Below are positions 23,100-34,341 of a stretch of 64,000 nt of DNA, in pieces. The position numbers and the translations under genes are program-made. Source of the stretch: Cryptomeria japonica (lineage: Eukaryota > Streptophyta > Pinopsida > Cupressales > Cupressaceae); the NCBI RefSeq assembly GCF_030272615.1, contig NC_081413.1, positions 163,525,080 to 163,589,079 of the forward strand, written 5' to 3'. The first letter of the stretch is position 1. Each line of letters starts with the position of its first letter. A model generated the notes under the pieces. The model saw only the letters and a list, made by a program, of their open reading frames with translations. It searched no databases and was not told the origin of the DNA.

Positions 23100-23860
23100 G
23101 TCAAGCTGGGGGAAAAATGCCAAGGCGCATTTGTGTTAGTGCCAGGTGCGTCTGGGTAGGTTTGGCATGTCTATGTTTATGCCAAGTGCATCTATGATGT
23201 TAGTAGTGTCTGTGTGCAATGCAAGCATATATGTGCATTTCAGGCATGTTTGTGTAGGACAGACACGTCTGTGCAGAGCATAGGCACATATGTGCAGAGT
23301 AGGCACATTTGTGAAGTATGTAAGTTTGTTTGTGTCATGAATGTGCATTTATGTCTTCAAGGTCAAATTGACAATTCTATAATAAACATACGCTGTCGAT
23401 TGGATAAGCTGTTGAGAGGATACACTCAAGAAAGTCCTCTAGGGAAGACTAGGGTAACAGATAGGGCTAGGATTGGCAATTTTATGATAGAACATACATT
23501 GCCAATCAGGAAACTACTCAAGATGATACACTCAAGCAAAGGCCCTAGGATAGGATAGATTGAGATGCTTTGTGATGAACAGGGAGTACCATAGAAATTG
23601 ATAATTCTATGATAAAACATATGTTGTCAATTGGATTAGGTTGAAATTGACAATTATGTGATATAACATATGTTGTCAATTGGATAAGCTACTCAAGAGG
23701 ATACACTCAAGTAGGTGCCCTAAAAGATTGGATAAAAGTAACACTTTGTGATGAACAAGGAGTAGCACTAGGATAGATTGCCATATGATAGATATAAGCA
23801 CTAGGATAAAAAAGTAGCACTTTGTGATGAACAGGGAGTACTACTGGGATTGACATAATT
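23100..23860. repeat. Degenerate repeat field upstream of the PMD gene
   Basis: Two kinds of repeat. From 23,130 to 23,345, words like GGCACATATGTGCAGAGT recur every 20-30 bp. From 23,360 to 23,850, three blocks recur: an ATTGACAAT..ATTGTCAAT-type imperfect hairpin with an AACATA core (near 23,368, 23,472, 23,597, 23,646), GGATACACTCAAG (three times, one with A-TG-ATACACTCAAG), and CTTTGTGATGAACAGGGAGTA (23,568, 23,742, 23,819). The field lies just upstream of the antisense plant mobile domain frame. Confidence 0.65.
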
Positions 23861-23917
23861 GATTGGATTGATTGTAGGAGGACCTATCTATGCTGGAGTC
23901 ATGGGAGAGATTCCCTT

Positions 23918-25065
23918 TGACTCAGCGTTTATGACCAAAGCTAACACTCGAGGATAGAGTAGTAGTAGAGGCTATGGGACTGTGATATATTATGTATGTG
24001 CCTGAGTTTCATGCAAACATGGGGTTGTTGACTACTTTAGCTGAGAGATGGCACTCAAAGACATACACTTTACATTTGTCGATGGGTGAGATGACAATCA
24101 CCTTGGAGGATGTATATAGGATACTAAGGATACCGATCATTGGGGAGTTGATTCCTTATTATTGAGAGGGAGACATGGATGCACTGAGATGACTGTTCCA
24201 AGATCCAGGACTGGAGATGAGAGCAGGACATGTGGTTTGGGACACCATGACAATAATAGGATTGGTGCTACCAACAGTGTTGGCAAGAGTTATCAGTGGG
24301 TTCCTCTGTCCAGATAGGGCGACACAAGGGTTGGCTGTGGGATGGGGGATGGTGGAGGCAGAGGTCGATGATAGAGGTGGGGTGCAGTAGCAGAGAGGAA
24401 GGTAGCTCGAAGGAGAGATGGAGGAGATGAGAGACAGGGTCATGTAGTTAGGGGTAGAGGTGGATTTCCTTTATAGGTTCCCAGACAGGTACAGGGACAA
24501 GGACAAAGACAGGGATAGGGACAAAGATAGGGACAGGGACAACCATAGGAGTAGCCACAGGGACAAGGGGAGGGGGGAGGAGAGGAGGAGGATGAGCTAC
24601 TATCCTCGAGGGAGATCTGCTAGGGATAGGAAGATGAGATCCAGGATCTAGAGAGGGATGGGGCTAGGCTCAGGAGATGACTGAGGGACACTGAGCGGGA
24701 GAGAGATCAGGCTATTCAATGCTACATGGAGGCTGAGACAACACTGAGGGCAGGAAACAAAGGAAATAGGGGCTAGATATGCTTATGTTTTGTGGGAAGG
24801 GGAGGAGATAGCCTACTAGAGGGACCTGTATTATGGAGTGGTACCACTAGATCAACGAGCTAGGAGCTTCCGAAGACCATCACAGACTATGATGACCACT
24901 GGAGGGAGAGACATGAGACAAACATCTAGTGGTGGGGTCATGGGTCCTCCACCACCACTAGATAGAGGGGGTAGGAGAGATGATCCTGGGGCATGTCCTT
25001 CTATGGCTCAGACTCCATCGAGGCCAGCCGGCTCCGAGGGAGGGAGTTCATCACAACCTTAGAGG
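23918..25065 (+). pseudogene. Plant mobile domain (PMD) gene, antisense in G1
   Basis: Plus-strand frame, opposite to the G1 genes. It reads LTLEDRVVVEAMGL, MYVPEFHANMGLLTTLAERW, HLSMGEMTITLEDVYRILRI and GELIPYY, then VISGFLCPDRATQGLAVGWG: the plant mobile domain of MAIN/MAIL-type proteins, which also occurs in plant transposons. In the same frame follow a short charged helix (EGEMEEMRDRV), an alternating Arg/Asp/Lys run (RDKDKDRDRDKDRDRD, 24,489-24,545), and a Pro/Gly/Ser-rich tail (24,838-25,062). At least eight in-frame stops make it a pseudogene. Part of the domain between GLAVGWG and the charged run seems deleted. Extra antisense genes between pol and the 3' LTR are known in Tat-type elements, so the position fits. 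Confidence 0.7.
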
Positions 25066-26750
25066 GCTCCCTATGTATCAGTGTTGTACCATTTTTGTAT
25101 GATGATGTAGACGCCTTAGGGTGATTGTAACCATATGTATTTTGACATCATTGTATCATGACACTTATGATTTTAATATATATGAGATGATTCATCTTTG
25201 CGACAGCTATCTGCATGTTTCTATGTGATGCATGTTTCTATATAATGCTTATGATATAGATGCAAATATGTACATGATGAAATGCAATATTTTTGTCTTT
25301 TATGTTTATATGTTATGCATATGCAAATGTGAATGTATCAAATGTAGATGAATATGATAATGTGAATAACTATTTACATGAAGAGAATGTAAAATGTGCT
25401 AACATGTGTATGTGTGTAGGATGTGGTGCAATTGTGATATCTATATGTATGTATGAAATGCTAATATATGGTAATGCAGGTACAAACTACATGAAATGCA
25501 AATATTTTGGCATGTCATTATACTCAGTCATGTGATAGCAGGCTACACAGACTAAAGAAGGACAATGGAGTTCAATCAATAAAGGGAGATGAAAGATAGA
25601 AGATATGGAAGTGAAAGAGATTCTTGTGCTTTATCATCATTGAGCTTTATCATGGCAAATAGGTTATGACAATCTAGGTATAGGTTCGACCCAGAAAGTC
25701 ATTGTACCTATTTTCATGGAGATTAAGCAGTCACAAGCAAGGAATGCCCCAGTTCATACTAGACTCTCAGTGTCCTCATATCCTTGGACAAGTTATAGCA
25801 TTACTAAGAGACAATCCATAGACAACAAAGAAAAATAGGTGATGATACCCCATCCTCGCCTTTCTAGTCAAAGACATCCTGGAGATAAAATCTCTAGTTA
25901 GAGACATCCTGGAAAACCTAAAAGATGTCACCAAAATGATAAAATCAAAAGAAAATCAAGACTCAACACCAACATCCCCTGTAGTCCTTAAGTTTAGTGT
26001 CTCTTGTCACTTGTATAAGTCTATTTGATTGTCGTCACAATGTTTACTTTCACAAAAGGATAGATAGCGCTGAACCATAATGTTGTTTAAGTCTGTTGAA
26101 AGATTTGATTTGTTGAAGCCCATTGTTGTTGTGGCTCATTTGAAACTGACTGAATCCATGAAACAGATACTTTATTATGGAGAAGATGGAACTTTTATTC
26201 CAGATCGGTGATGCAAGTGTTGCTTTATTGTGGATTGTGCACGGATAAAGTGAAGAAAACTTGAAGAAACTATACTCCTTAGAATGTGTGATGCTCTTAG
26301 TTCCACACCCATCACTAGATGTAGGATTTTCCTTAGCCACAGATAGAAGCTAGTTTATTATGGATGGAAAGCGGTGAAAAGGGGGGATTATCATGAATGG
26401 CTAACCAATCTTAGGTAGATCAATAACAAGCCATGATGGGAATGGGTAAGTTTTTAATGGATGAATAGGCTATGAGTGTTTGCAAAGTGAAGGATGTGAT
26501 TAAATCCTAAAGGAGGGAGGAGCAATGTCTCTACACATGGTATCGGTGACCCGGTTTTCACCATGGTACTTGCCCAGGGCGCCACCGAAGTGGTTTTCAC
26601 CATTGGACAAATTTATTTCTCTTTACTTTTTTTGATTTTATTTTTTTTCATTTTTTTTGTGTCACAAGGCTCTTGTTTGTCAGGTTTTCACCAAGTAACA
26701 ATTTTTTATGTTTATGATTTTTTTTTTTGCATTTTTGAATTAGGATATTC
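25066..26750. other. G1 interior without supported gene
   Basis: AT-rich; holds the likely 3' untranslated part of the antisense PMD gene (25,066-25,200) and repeats of GGTTTTCACCA at 26,551, 26,592 and 26,684. No conserved protein motif was found on either strand. Confidence 0.45.
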
Positions 26751-26757
26751 TGAAGAG

Positions 26758-26997
26758 CTATGTGTAAAACCTATGAAGGTGCATGTTGTTGATAGGTTCT
26801 TCCAAAGGTTCTCCTTCTGGTGTGGAAACCTGATATGCACCTGATCCATAGACCATTGTGATGACATAAGGACCAAGCTAATTTGGTTTGAACTTGCCCT
26901 TCTTCTCTCTGTCTTATTGATTTTTAGAATTTTCTCTGAGAACTAAGTCACCCACCTCAAATGTATGAGGCTTTATCTTATGATTGTAGTTGCATTG
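26758..26997 (-). pseudogene. G1 integrase C-terminal end
   Basis: Minus strand, reading NHKIKPHTFEVGDLVLREN, then REKKGKFKPN, LGPYVITMVYGSGAYQVST and PINNMHLHRFYT before TAG. This is the GPY/F-type C-terminal region of a Ty3/gypsy integrase, in the form seen in Tat elements. Two in-frame stops are present (about 26,917 and 26,884). The zinc-binding and DDE parts that should precede it are missing; instead the low-complexity frame at 26,998-27,882 runs straight into it in the same frame, separated only by a TAA. Confidence 0.75.
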
Positions 26998-27882
26998 TTA
27001 CTTGACTGAATGATGTGTAGCTTGAGTGATTATCTTCCTTGGTAAAGGAACAGAGATAGAATTACTAATGTGTGAACTATGTAGGCTCGTATGTGTGTCA
27101 CCTAAAGAAGTTTGGGCATCCCTGACAACAAATTCCTTCGAGGAAGTTCTGTTAAAGGTGCATGATGTATCACCAAGACGGGATGGATGTGTGGAACAAG
27201 TGGATGAGGAATGAAGGCTTATGATTGTGAAAAGAATTGAAAGTATCATGACATGATGGAGACTTAGGATCAACAAGTATGCTTTTTTACTTGAAATTTT
27301 AGTACTTTTGCCCCCAGTTATTTTGATACTAGGGGAGATCATCTCTTGTTCTTGTTTCTTCATAGGATTTTTATCCTTGACCTTTATTTTTTTAGAGTCC
27401 AATAGCTTTTGATTTTGATTTGGACTAAAGGACTTTTCTTTAGTTTTGACTTTTAGTTTTTTGTTTTCAAATCTTGATTTGTGATCCCCAATTAGTAAGG
27501 GCTTTTGTGATTCTTTTTCATTCAATTTTGGGAACGAAGTGGAAATGGAATGAATGGATGAAATGGTAAAACAATGTGAGTTCTCAAGAGGGATAGTGAT
27601 ATATTCAACAGATTCTTCGCTGGAACCACTCTTATGACTATTGATATCAAGAGTTGCTTGCACCACTAGAGGAGATTTACATTCAGATTTAGTAGCCACA
27701 ACACTAGGTGGTTCACACCCAATTCCTTGATATTGCAAATTATTTGTAGGTTGTTCCTGTTGACTGAATACCTTAGGAGATAGTGGGAGTTGATCAACAT
27801 GAAAGATATACTCACCATATCCCATGTCTTTAATCTTGAACTTTTCTTTGATCTCTGCTTGTTTTGATGTAGAAGCTTTCAA
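26998..27882 (-). pseudogene. G1 post-protease frame, low complexity
   Basis: A 294-codon open frame between protease and the integrase end. Its N-terminal part looks like the linker after protease (KIKDMGYGEYIFHVDQLPLS). The middle is Lys-rich (KKLKVKTKEKSFSPNQNQK, KKIKVKDKNPMKKQEQE), and the end is Ser/His/Thr-rich. No RT, RNase H or integrase core motif occurs. It is the longest intact frame in G1. It may be the pre-RT linker fused by deletion to the integrase tail, or a segment kept by a non-autonomous family. Confidence 0.5.
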
Positions 27883-27999
27883 GGATTCTGGATCAACATA
27901 TGTTGATGAATGAACAACCTCTCAAATGACTAGGATTGTAATTTCTGATCTAGGTCATAGATTGTTGCAATATATAAATGGGTTTGAATCAGATTTGAC

Positions 28000-28326
28000 A
28001 GTCACTTCAACTCCATTGTGTGGGAACTTGATACATTGATGATATGTAGATGGGACTACGCTCATCTAATGAATCCATGGATGTACTAGCAATATGTTGT
28101 ATGTGAGATCTAAGTCAAGGACCTGACAAACCACATCCTTTGTAATTGACCTAACTCTGAGAGGTAAGGTGACTATTCCCTTGGATGAGCGCTCTTCATC
28201 ATCATATGCTTTAATGGTGACTACATGTGTATAATTCACAACCCTTTCAGAATATCCCAATTTCTTAAGAGTTTTCAATGTACAAATGTTTAGACCGGCT
28301 CCTCCATCTATCAAGACTCATTTTAT
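28000..28326 (-). pseudogene. G1 retropepsin-like protease
   Basis: Reads VLIDGGAGLNICTLKTLKKL at the start and LDLDLTYNILLVHPWIH at the end, followed after a TAG by VVPSTYHQCIKF. The catalytic triplet appears as D-G-G instead of the common DTG/DSG; D-G-G-A-G is usual for Tat/Athila-type plant gypsy elements. The LLG.PWIH motif has Val for Gly (LLVHPWIH). Two TGA codons lie just upstream. It cleaves the gag-pol polyprotein in active elements. Confidence 0.75.
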
Positions 28327-30909
28327 TCAGTGTTTGTGTAGGAAGGCTTCAATGTGTAAAGCTGCATTATGTGGTTGGCTTACAGAGGCATCGTTAGCTT
28401 TGGTGAATGTAACAGAATGTGGAATGAAAAGGTATCCCACCATGGCTTGAAACTGGTCCACATTTAGATCAGTGGGGACAAAAGTTTCTCTCAAAGTTTT
28501 ATCAAGGATGACTTTATGTGTGGGGGATATGCGTAAAAGCTCAAGGATGGAGATAAGCATGGGTGTTCTCCCTAATTGTTCTACTAGGTTGTACTTAGGT
28601 TTGGTTGCCGAGGAAGTGGTAGTTTTATCTAGAGCACCTTGCAAAGTGACCTTACCTCGATGAGTTGTGACATTACATTTGGAGGTAGATTCGAAAGAAG
28701 GTCCAATGCCTTTTAGGACAACTTTGGGTCTTTGGGTAGAATTTTCAAGCATTTTATCCTTTATGATAATGGTAGAGACATAATTGTCCATTGAAATGTG
28801 ATTAACAATTGAACCATAGTTATAGGAATCTTTTGTATAGTTGGCTTGCTCATCTGTGGCTTTGGCTTTTCCCTTGTCATGTTTAGGGAATGGTTCCTCA
28901 AACATCTCATGTTCTTGATTAGATGAATGTCCTTCGATCTCAATGTCACCTCTATCAATAAGATCTTTTATAATGTTCTTCAACCGATGACAATTTCTTG
29001 TTTTATGTCCCTTGCTCTTGTGATATTCACAATACTCATTGTCATTCCACCAATTTGGTTTGACCTTTGGCTCCTATGGAGGATTGTTTGGAATTGTTAT
29101 TATCTTGTTTGCCACTAGCTTCTTGAAAGTTGACTAAAGTGGTTCTCACAATGGGGTGTATTTCCTTCATGGTTTTGAAGTTGTTTGAGTATTCACATGG
29201 TTGTTTGTAGAAATTGATCCAAAAAGAATGATTTTGGGTCTTACCATGTTAGCATCAACAACACCATCATTTACTGTGTTCTTGTTCTTGTTCCAAAATC
29301 ATGGCTTGTCTTTTCCTTTAAAGTCCTCTTTGTTTTCTTTGAATATATTAATGACTCCTTTCTCAATTGAGACTTTCTCTATTGCTAATCCTTTCTTAAT
29401 AACATCCTTGAAAGTGGACAAACAAGCTTTCCTTAAATCATAACCAATTTTTTTGTTGACATTTTGGGTGAACATCTCTACCATTTCTTTTTGTGGAATT
29501 TCACAAGAGCATCTGCTGGCTAAATTCCTCCATCTTTGTAAGAATGATGAAAATGACTCCCCATCCTTTTGCTTGTTGTTACACAAAGTGGTGACTGATA
29601 TGTCTGTCTCTATGTTGTATGAGAAATGTTGGATAAAAGCTTCTACTAGATCACCCCATGACTTAATTCCAGGTGTAAGTTGGGAGAACCATTCCATAGC
29701 TTGATCACCTAAGCTTTGTGGGAACAATCTCATCAAGTATGTTTCTTCTGCTACTACCTCAATGCAAGCTGTGAAAAAATATCTTATATGTGCCTTAGGA
29801 TCTCCTTTGCCTCTATATTTATCAAACTTTGGTGTCACGAAATGTATAGGAAAAGGAGGCATTGGAATACTTTTGTCAAATGGATAGGGACATATGTCCC
29901 TCATTGTGTAAGCTAGCTTTTGTGTATTAATGTCATCCATCTTCTTTTGTAAGTCCTTTATCTACTATTCCAAATTGTTCTTAGGTGGAGATCAACTTCT
30001 TTAACCATATCCCATGCTTGAGCCACCAGATGGAGGAGGAGCATACTGCATGTACAGATGGTATTGATCATACACATGTTCATAAGGAGGAGGTCTATAA
30101 TGATTTTGTGTATAGGAACCACTTGGTATACAGTCATAATGAGGAATGGAATATCTGCTTTGTCCATGTATATCATATTCTACAGGAATGTCATGAGTTT
30201 GTTTTGGTGTGGTGCCCCCAAATTTGACATGGGGTTTTCTTGTGTCCAAATTTTGAGCATGCCTCTAGATATCCAATTGTTTTGGAGGTTGGTCCTTAGC
30301 ACTGGTATGCAATTGAGTGTAATTATCTATATAAGACTTCCATAATGGTCTGCATAGACGTAGTTGTTCGTGATATGCTCTGTCATGAGTATCATAAGTT
30401 TGACCATGTGTATTTGGGACCTAAGGTTTTTGAAACAAGGATGATGGTGACTCAGGCACAAAATGTGGTCCTCTATCACCTCCACTAGTAGGTCTCCTTT
30501 GATCCATGTTGAGTTGAGTTTCTTGCACAGGTCAATTCTCCACTATTTGAGACATATCAAAATCATGAGGTATCTTAGCTCCACTTTGTGCCATCACTTG
30601 TAGGAAATATTGTCTATCTCTTCTCATGATCTCTTCAACCAATCTATTAAAATGGGTATCCATGATGGAGTCTTCCACTTCTGCTGAATGTATGGAAAAG
30701 TTGTCTTTATTGTCATTGTGTGTATCATTGTTGTTCGTATTATCCATGTTCTCAACATTTTGAGTGTTTCTATAAGTGTCTATGTCAGGTAATGTGGTAT
30801 GATCAGAATTGAAAAAGATATCATTGTCATACTCATAGGCACTCATGTTTGGGGACTCTTGAGCCTCTTTAGCTTCTCTCCTAGATTTTTGGGAAAGGGT
30901 TTCAACCAT
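28327..30909 (-). pseudogene. G1 gag
   Basis: Gag of a Tat-like element in several open blocks. At 30,532-30,909: an N-terminal acidic/Asn-rich region from MVETLSQKSRREAKEAQ. At 30,001-30,249: a Tyr/Pro/His-rich region. At 29,299-29,940: the core, with PPFPIHFVTPKFDKYRGKGD, MRLFPQSLGDQAMEWF, SFSSFLQRWRNLASRC and a Lys-rich end. Near 28,990-29,050: a zinc-knuckle-like EYHKSKGHKTRNCHRLKN. At 28,327-28,983: a downstream part with YNLVEQLGRTPMLISILELL and LHIEAFLHKH leading into protease. Stops and frameshifts separate the blocks. Gag forms the particle that packages element RNA. Confidence 0.8.
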
Positions 30910-30995
30910 GAACTAGGTCTTGACCAAGATGTGTGAGACTAGATGAAAATAGAAAGAGTATGGAAGAACAAGAGTTGGATGGAATGTAATTGAAT

Positions 30996-31643
30996 CTAAG
31001 GTTTACTTGCAATGTCCAAAATGTAAGACCAAGTATGTATGTAGTAGAGTAGGTGTGGCTTCCAAAGAGATGATAGTTTCTCTTGATGAGGTAAGTTGAC
31101 CTTGATTCTAAGTAAGACCAAATGAGACCCAAAGGTGATAGACCTTGATGAGGGACCACTTAACAAAATGTTGTTGTATGTAGTGCGTTGACAAAGTATA
31201 ATGAGGACAAGCAAGTGAACTTTTGACTCAAGTTTAGACAAATGTGAATGTAATGCCAGTTGTAAAGCAATGATGGACTTTGTGAGACCCAAAAATAGGT
31301 TGAATTCTAGATGTAAACCCAGAGAAGATAACCTAGGAAGCTCAATATGTTTGAAACTAACTGCTCTTGTTTTTGTCATACTGCCAATTTTTCCAATTCT
31401 GAACATAGATGTGCCTGTATACTTCATAGATGCGGTTAAATGACACAAACGTTGTTTAACACTGCACAAACGTGTTTCCAGAAACTGAGTGCAATTTTTC
31501 CAATTTTGTAAAGTTGTTGTTTTGACCAATCTGAATTTTTTGACTGTTTTTCCTGACAAGAGGACACAATGTTGATGAGGACTCAATGTTTGCAAGTGTT
31601 TGGACTGAAAATGAATCAAAGAAAAGTGTGTTGTTTGATGCAA
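30996..31643 (-). CDS. Unassigned 215-codon frame upstream of G1 gag
   Basis: An open minus-strand frame just upstream of gag. It starts MHQTTHFSLIHFQSKH and is rich in Leu, Ser, His and Thr with no motif I recognise. Some Tat-related elements (Ogre) have an extra ORF at this place, which is why it is listed. Its composition and the overlap with another long frame at 30,902-31,159 argue that it may be chance. Confidence 0.2.
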   Translation of the reverse strand: MHQTTHFSLIHFQSKHLQTLSPHQHCVLLSGKTVKKFRLVKTTTLQNWKNCTQFLETRLCSVKQRLCHLTASMKYTGTSMFRIGKIGSMTKTRAVSFKHIELPRLSSLGLHLEFNLFLGLTKSIIALQLALHSHLSKLESKVHLLVLIILCQRTTYNNILLSGPSSRSITFGSHLVLLRIKVNLPHQEKLSSLWKPHLLYYIHTWSYILDIASKP

Positions 31644-32450
31644 AAATGTTTTTCATACACTTGAAGACACAAAAGACACAATGTTATGATGTTTGATCTT
31701 GAATGTTTGAATGTTTAAAAGAAGACAAGCACAATTCCTATGGTTGGTCAAGACAATAGTTGTTGATCCCACATGGGGTTTCCCCCATGGCTACTCTATT
31801 CAAAGTGGATACTTAGATGCTTGACCCCATTGGCTCCACCCTTGACACTCACTTATTTGGGGCAGCCAAGCATCAGTCCCCACGAGAACTCCTCGTGGAG
31901 AACTTCGTGTCTCTACTAAGAACCATATGTGTGTGGGCTGCTCCAGAGGTCCGACCTCCTGCCCCAAGAACTAGAAGAATTTTAGTTTTCTAAAATAAAA
32001 AAGTGCTAGCAAGGGCATCCACTCATGTGGCCATACATGTGATACTTTCAACTCTGTAAATACAGAAGGCTCCCAGCCAGTAGGGGTTACGCCCTACAAC
32101 TGATCAAATAAATTTGATCAAATGGGTTTATGGGGATACATAGTGTCGGTATGAACTAATCAACACACGTTACCCATGGTTTTCACCATGGATATAGTTA
32201 TTATAGTGGTTTGGAAGAGGTGGGTTTTCCTGACTACCACTTGGGTCATTCTCTCCTCACTAGTAGTCTTAATGACCACACGGGGAGACAGACCCTCTAG
32301 AGATTAAACAAAAAGAGCCTATTGCTCAAGACAAAAAAGACAATGGTTCAATTTTAGTGCATCAATTGAAGTGTTTGGTAATCTATGAAAATAAGACACA
32401 CAATAAAGATCAAAAACCCTTTCCAAAATTCTACAACAAAGATTTGTTAG
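31644..32450. other. G1 leader, no gene
   Basis: Untranslated sequence between gag and the solo LTR, with GC-richer blocks near 31,760-31,980 and 32,060-32,320. Short plus/minus words such as CCATGGTTTTCACCATGG (32,172-32,189), a 7-bp inverted repeat with a 4-bp centre, stand out. No protein motif. Confidence 0.45.
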
Positions 32451-33212
32451 TGTTAAGATTAATGATAGTCCCAAAGATACTGAGAGGGGGGGGGGTGAAT
32501 TAGTATCTAACCGGTGAACATATTCTTTAACCTTATTAAGTATTTTTCATTCTAGAACAGTGTACTAGTAAATAAGAATTAATGCAGTAAGTAGAAACAA
32601 TAAAGATAGCATATAGAACACACCATAACACAAGATGTTTAACGAGGAAACCCGGTGTGGGAAAAACCTCGGTAGGATTTGTGACCCACAATATTCACTC
32701 ATTGGCCAATGAATAAATATTACTTACAATGAGCGGCCTACACATGCAGGAAGGCCAACTGCCTAGAGCTCACTACTCAATCTACAAAGTAGAAGTCTCA
32801 CTGACTTACAAAATGAATTATGAAAATCCAATACAATGTACTACTTCAAATCAACATCAACTATGCCAGGTTCAGTACCGGTTTAAGCTCATACTAGAAC
32901 CATAAACCTTATACAAAATCTCCCCTTATTATTCACTCATTCTTATCTCATCTCCTATTCCATCCTATATATAAAAATGATTTACAAGATCTCATACATA
33001 TATGAGTCTATTACAATATGCCATGTCGGCTTTACAAAAATATATTTATAATTAAATACAATAAACTAAAGTTTATTCCTATCGGCTGGGGTGCCGATAT
33101 ACATTGTTGCCATTGCCAGTGAAGTGTTTGCCAGGTGGTTGTCAGAAGGTTTCCAGTAGGTTTCCATCAATGACAAAACCATCATTTCTCATTAGAGTGT
33201 AGAATGCCAACA
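32451..33212 (-). repeat. Solo copia-type LTR inside G1
   Basis: A 762-bp block with TG..CA ends. It shares landmarks with the A1 LTR in the same order: GAGAGGGGGGGGGGTGAATTAGT, a GGAAACCCGGTGTGGGAAAA-like block, then CTACACATGCAGGAAGGCC and CTAGAGCTCACTACTCA. The flanks GTTAG (32,446-32,450) and ATTAG (33,213-33,217) match at four of five bases, a likely target duplication. No internal region is attached, so it is a solo LTR left by LTR-LTR recombination in a family related to A. Orientation follows the A1 LTR. Confidence 0.7.
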
Positions 33213-33319
33213 ATTAGTAGTTTTGCAATAATACCCCTCCTGCAAACACACAAATTAGGTAAATTTTAGATCCAAAAGACTTTGTGAAATAGGGGCCTTC
33301 GACAAGATATTTTTTTGAT

Positions 33320-34200
33320 ACATTCAAAGATCTGATTTTCCATGAGTTATTTTGCATCATAAAAAATACACCACCTGTAAAATTTCAAGACATTTCCAGA
33401 AATGTAAGAAAATCCAAAAAAGTTTCTAATTTGCTCCAAAAATTAATTTTTTATGAAAAATCATAACGAATTCATAGAAAATGCAACATTGATCCAAAAA
33501 ATCTGATTTTTTACTAGAAACTCCTGATAGCATTCCACACCTGCATAAAAAAAATCCTGGAAAAATTTCAAGCAGTTTGTGAGATATAAGCAAAATAATG
33601 CAAACCCTAATTTTTAAAGATTCGATTTTTTAGGAATTATTTTGCATCAAAATTAAAATCACAAAGAATAGATCTTGTGTATAATTAAAAGAGATTTCCA
33701 AAAGTGTAAACAAATCCAAAAAATTCGCTCATTTTCTCTTAGAATTAATTTTTTTATGAAAATGCATTAAAAATTCATAAAAATTCAAATATGCTCCAGA
33801 AAATCTGACATTTTTACTGAGCATGTCTGATAGTGTTCTTGACCTACAAAAAAATTGGATACCAAAATTCAAAGTCGTTTGTGAGATATGATCAAAATAA
33901 TGAAAAACCCTAATTTTTAAAGATCCAATTTTTTAGGAAATATTTTGCATCAAATTTAAAATCCCAAAGAACAAATGTTGTGTATAAATCCAAGAGATTT
34001 TTAAAAATATAAGAAAATATGAAAAAGTCTCTCATTTGCTCTCAAAATTAATTTTTTTATGAAAAATCATAAAAAATTTAGATATGCTCCAAAAATTTTG
34101 AATTTTGGATTGAGAGCTCTTGATACTATCTTCAACCTGCCAAAACAATTTGATGCAAACTTTCCAAGCCATTTATGAGATCTGATCAAATCTCTCCAAG
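33320..34200. repeat. Three tandem copies of a ~300-bp unit in the G1 leader
   Basis: The word TTTTGCATCA recurs at 33,350, 33,640 and 33,943, and each copy continues with AAAATCC.AAAA, CTC.AATTTGCTC, AATTAATTTTTTATGAAAA and CTGATAGC/TCTTGATAC blocks. Period is 290-303 bp. Copies are diverged. They lie in the untranslated leader between the G1 5' LTR and gag. Confidence 0.8.
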
Positions 34201-34317
34201 ATCTTGATCTTGTGTCCAAAACCCTAGCTGCACAAGGTTATTCTCCAAATTGTTGTACAAAACAACAATATAAGGTTAGAAATAGTCGCATGAAACACAT
34301 AGATCTAACAAAAGTCC

Positions 34318-34341
34318 ATGTCCCATGGGGTGTGCCAAAAG
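34318..34341 (-). other. G1 primer-binding site region
   Basis: Immediately inside the 5' LTR the minus strand reads CCTTTTGGCACACCCCATGG. This is where a tRNA primer should pair. It is not the initiator-Met site seen in the copia and C1 elements. I could not assign the tRNA with confidence. Confidence 0.4.

Noticed and set aside
27026-27214. Plus-strand frame inside the G1 post-protease region
   Set aside because: No motif; antisense shadow of the longer minus-strand frame.
30902-31159. Minus-strand frame overlapping the 30,996-31,643 frame
   Set aside because: No motif and overlaps another frame; likely chance in the leader.
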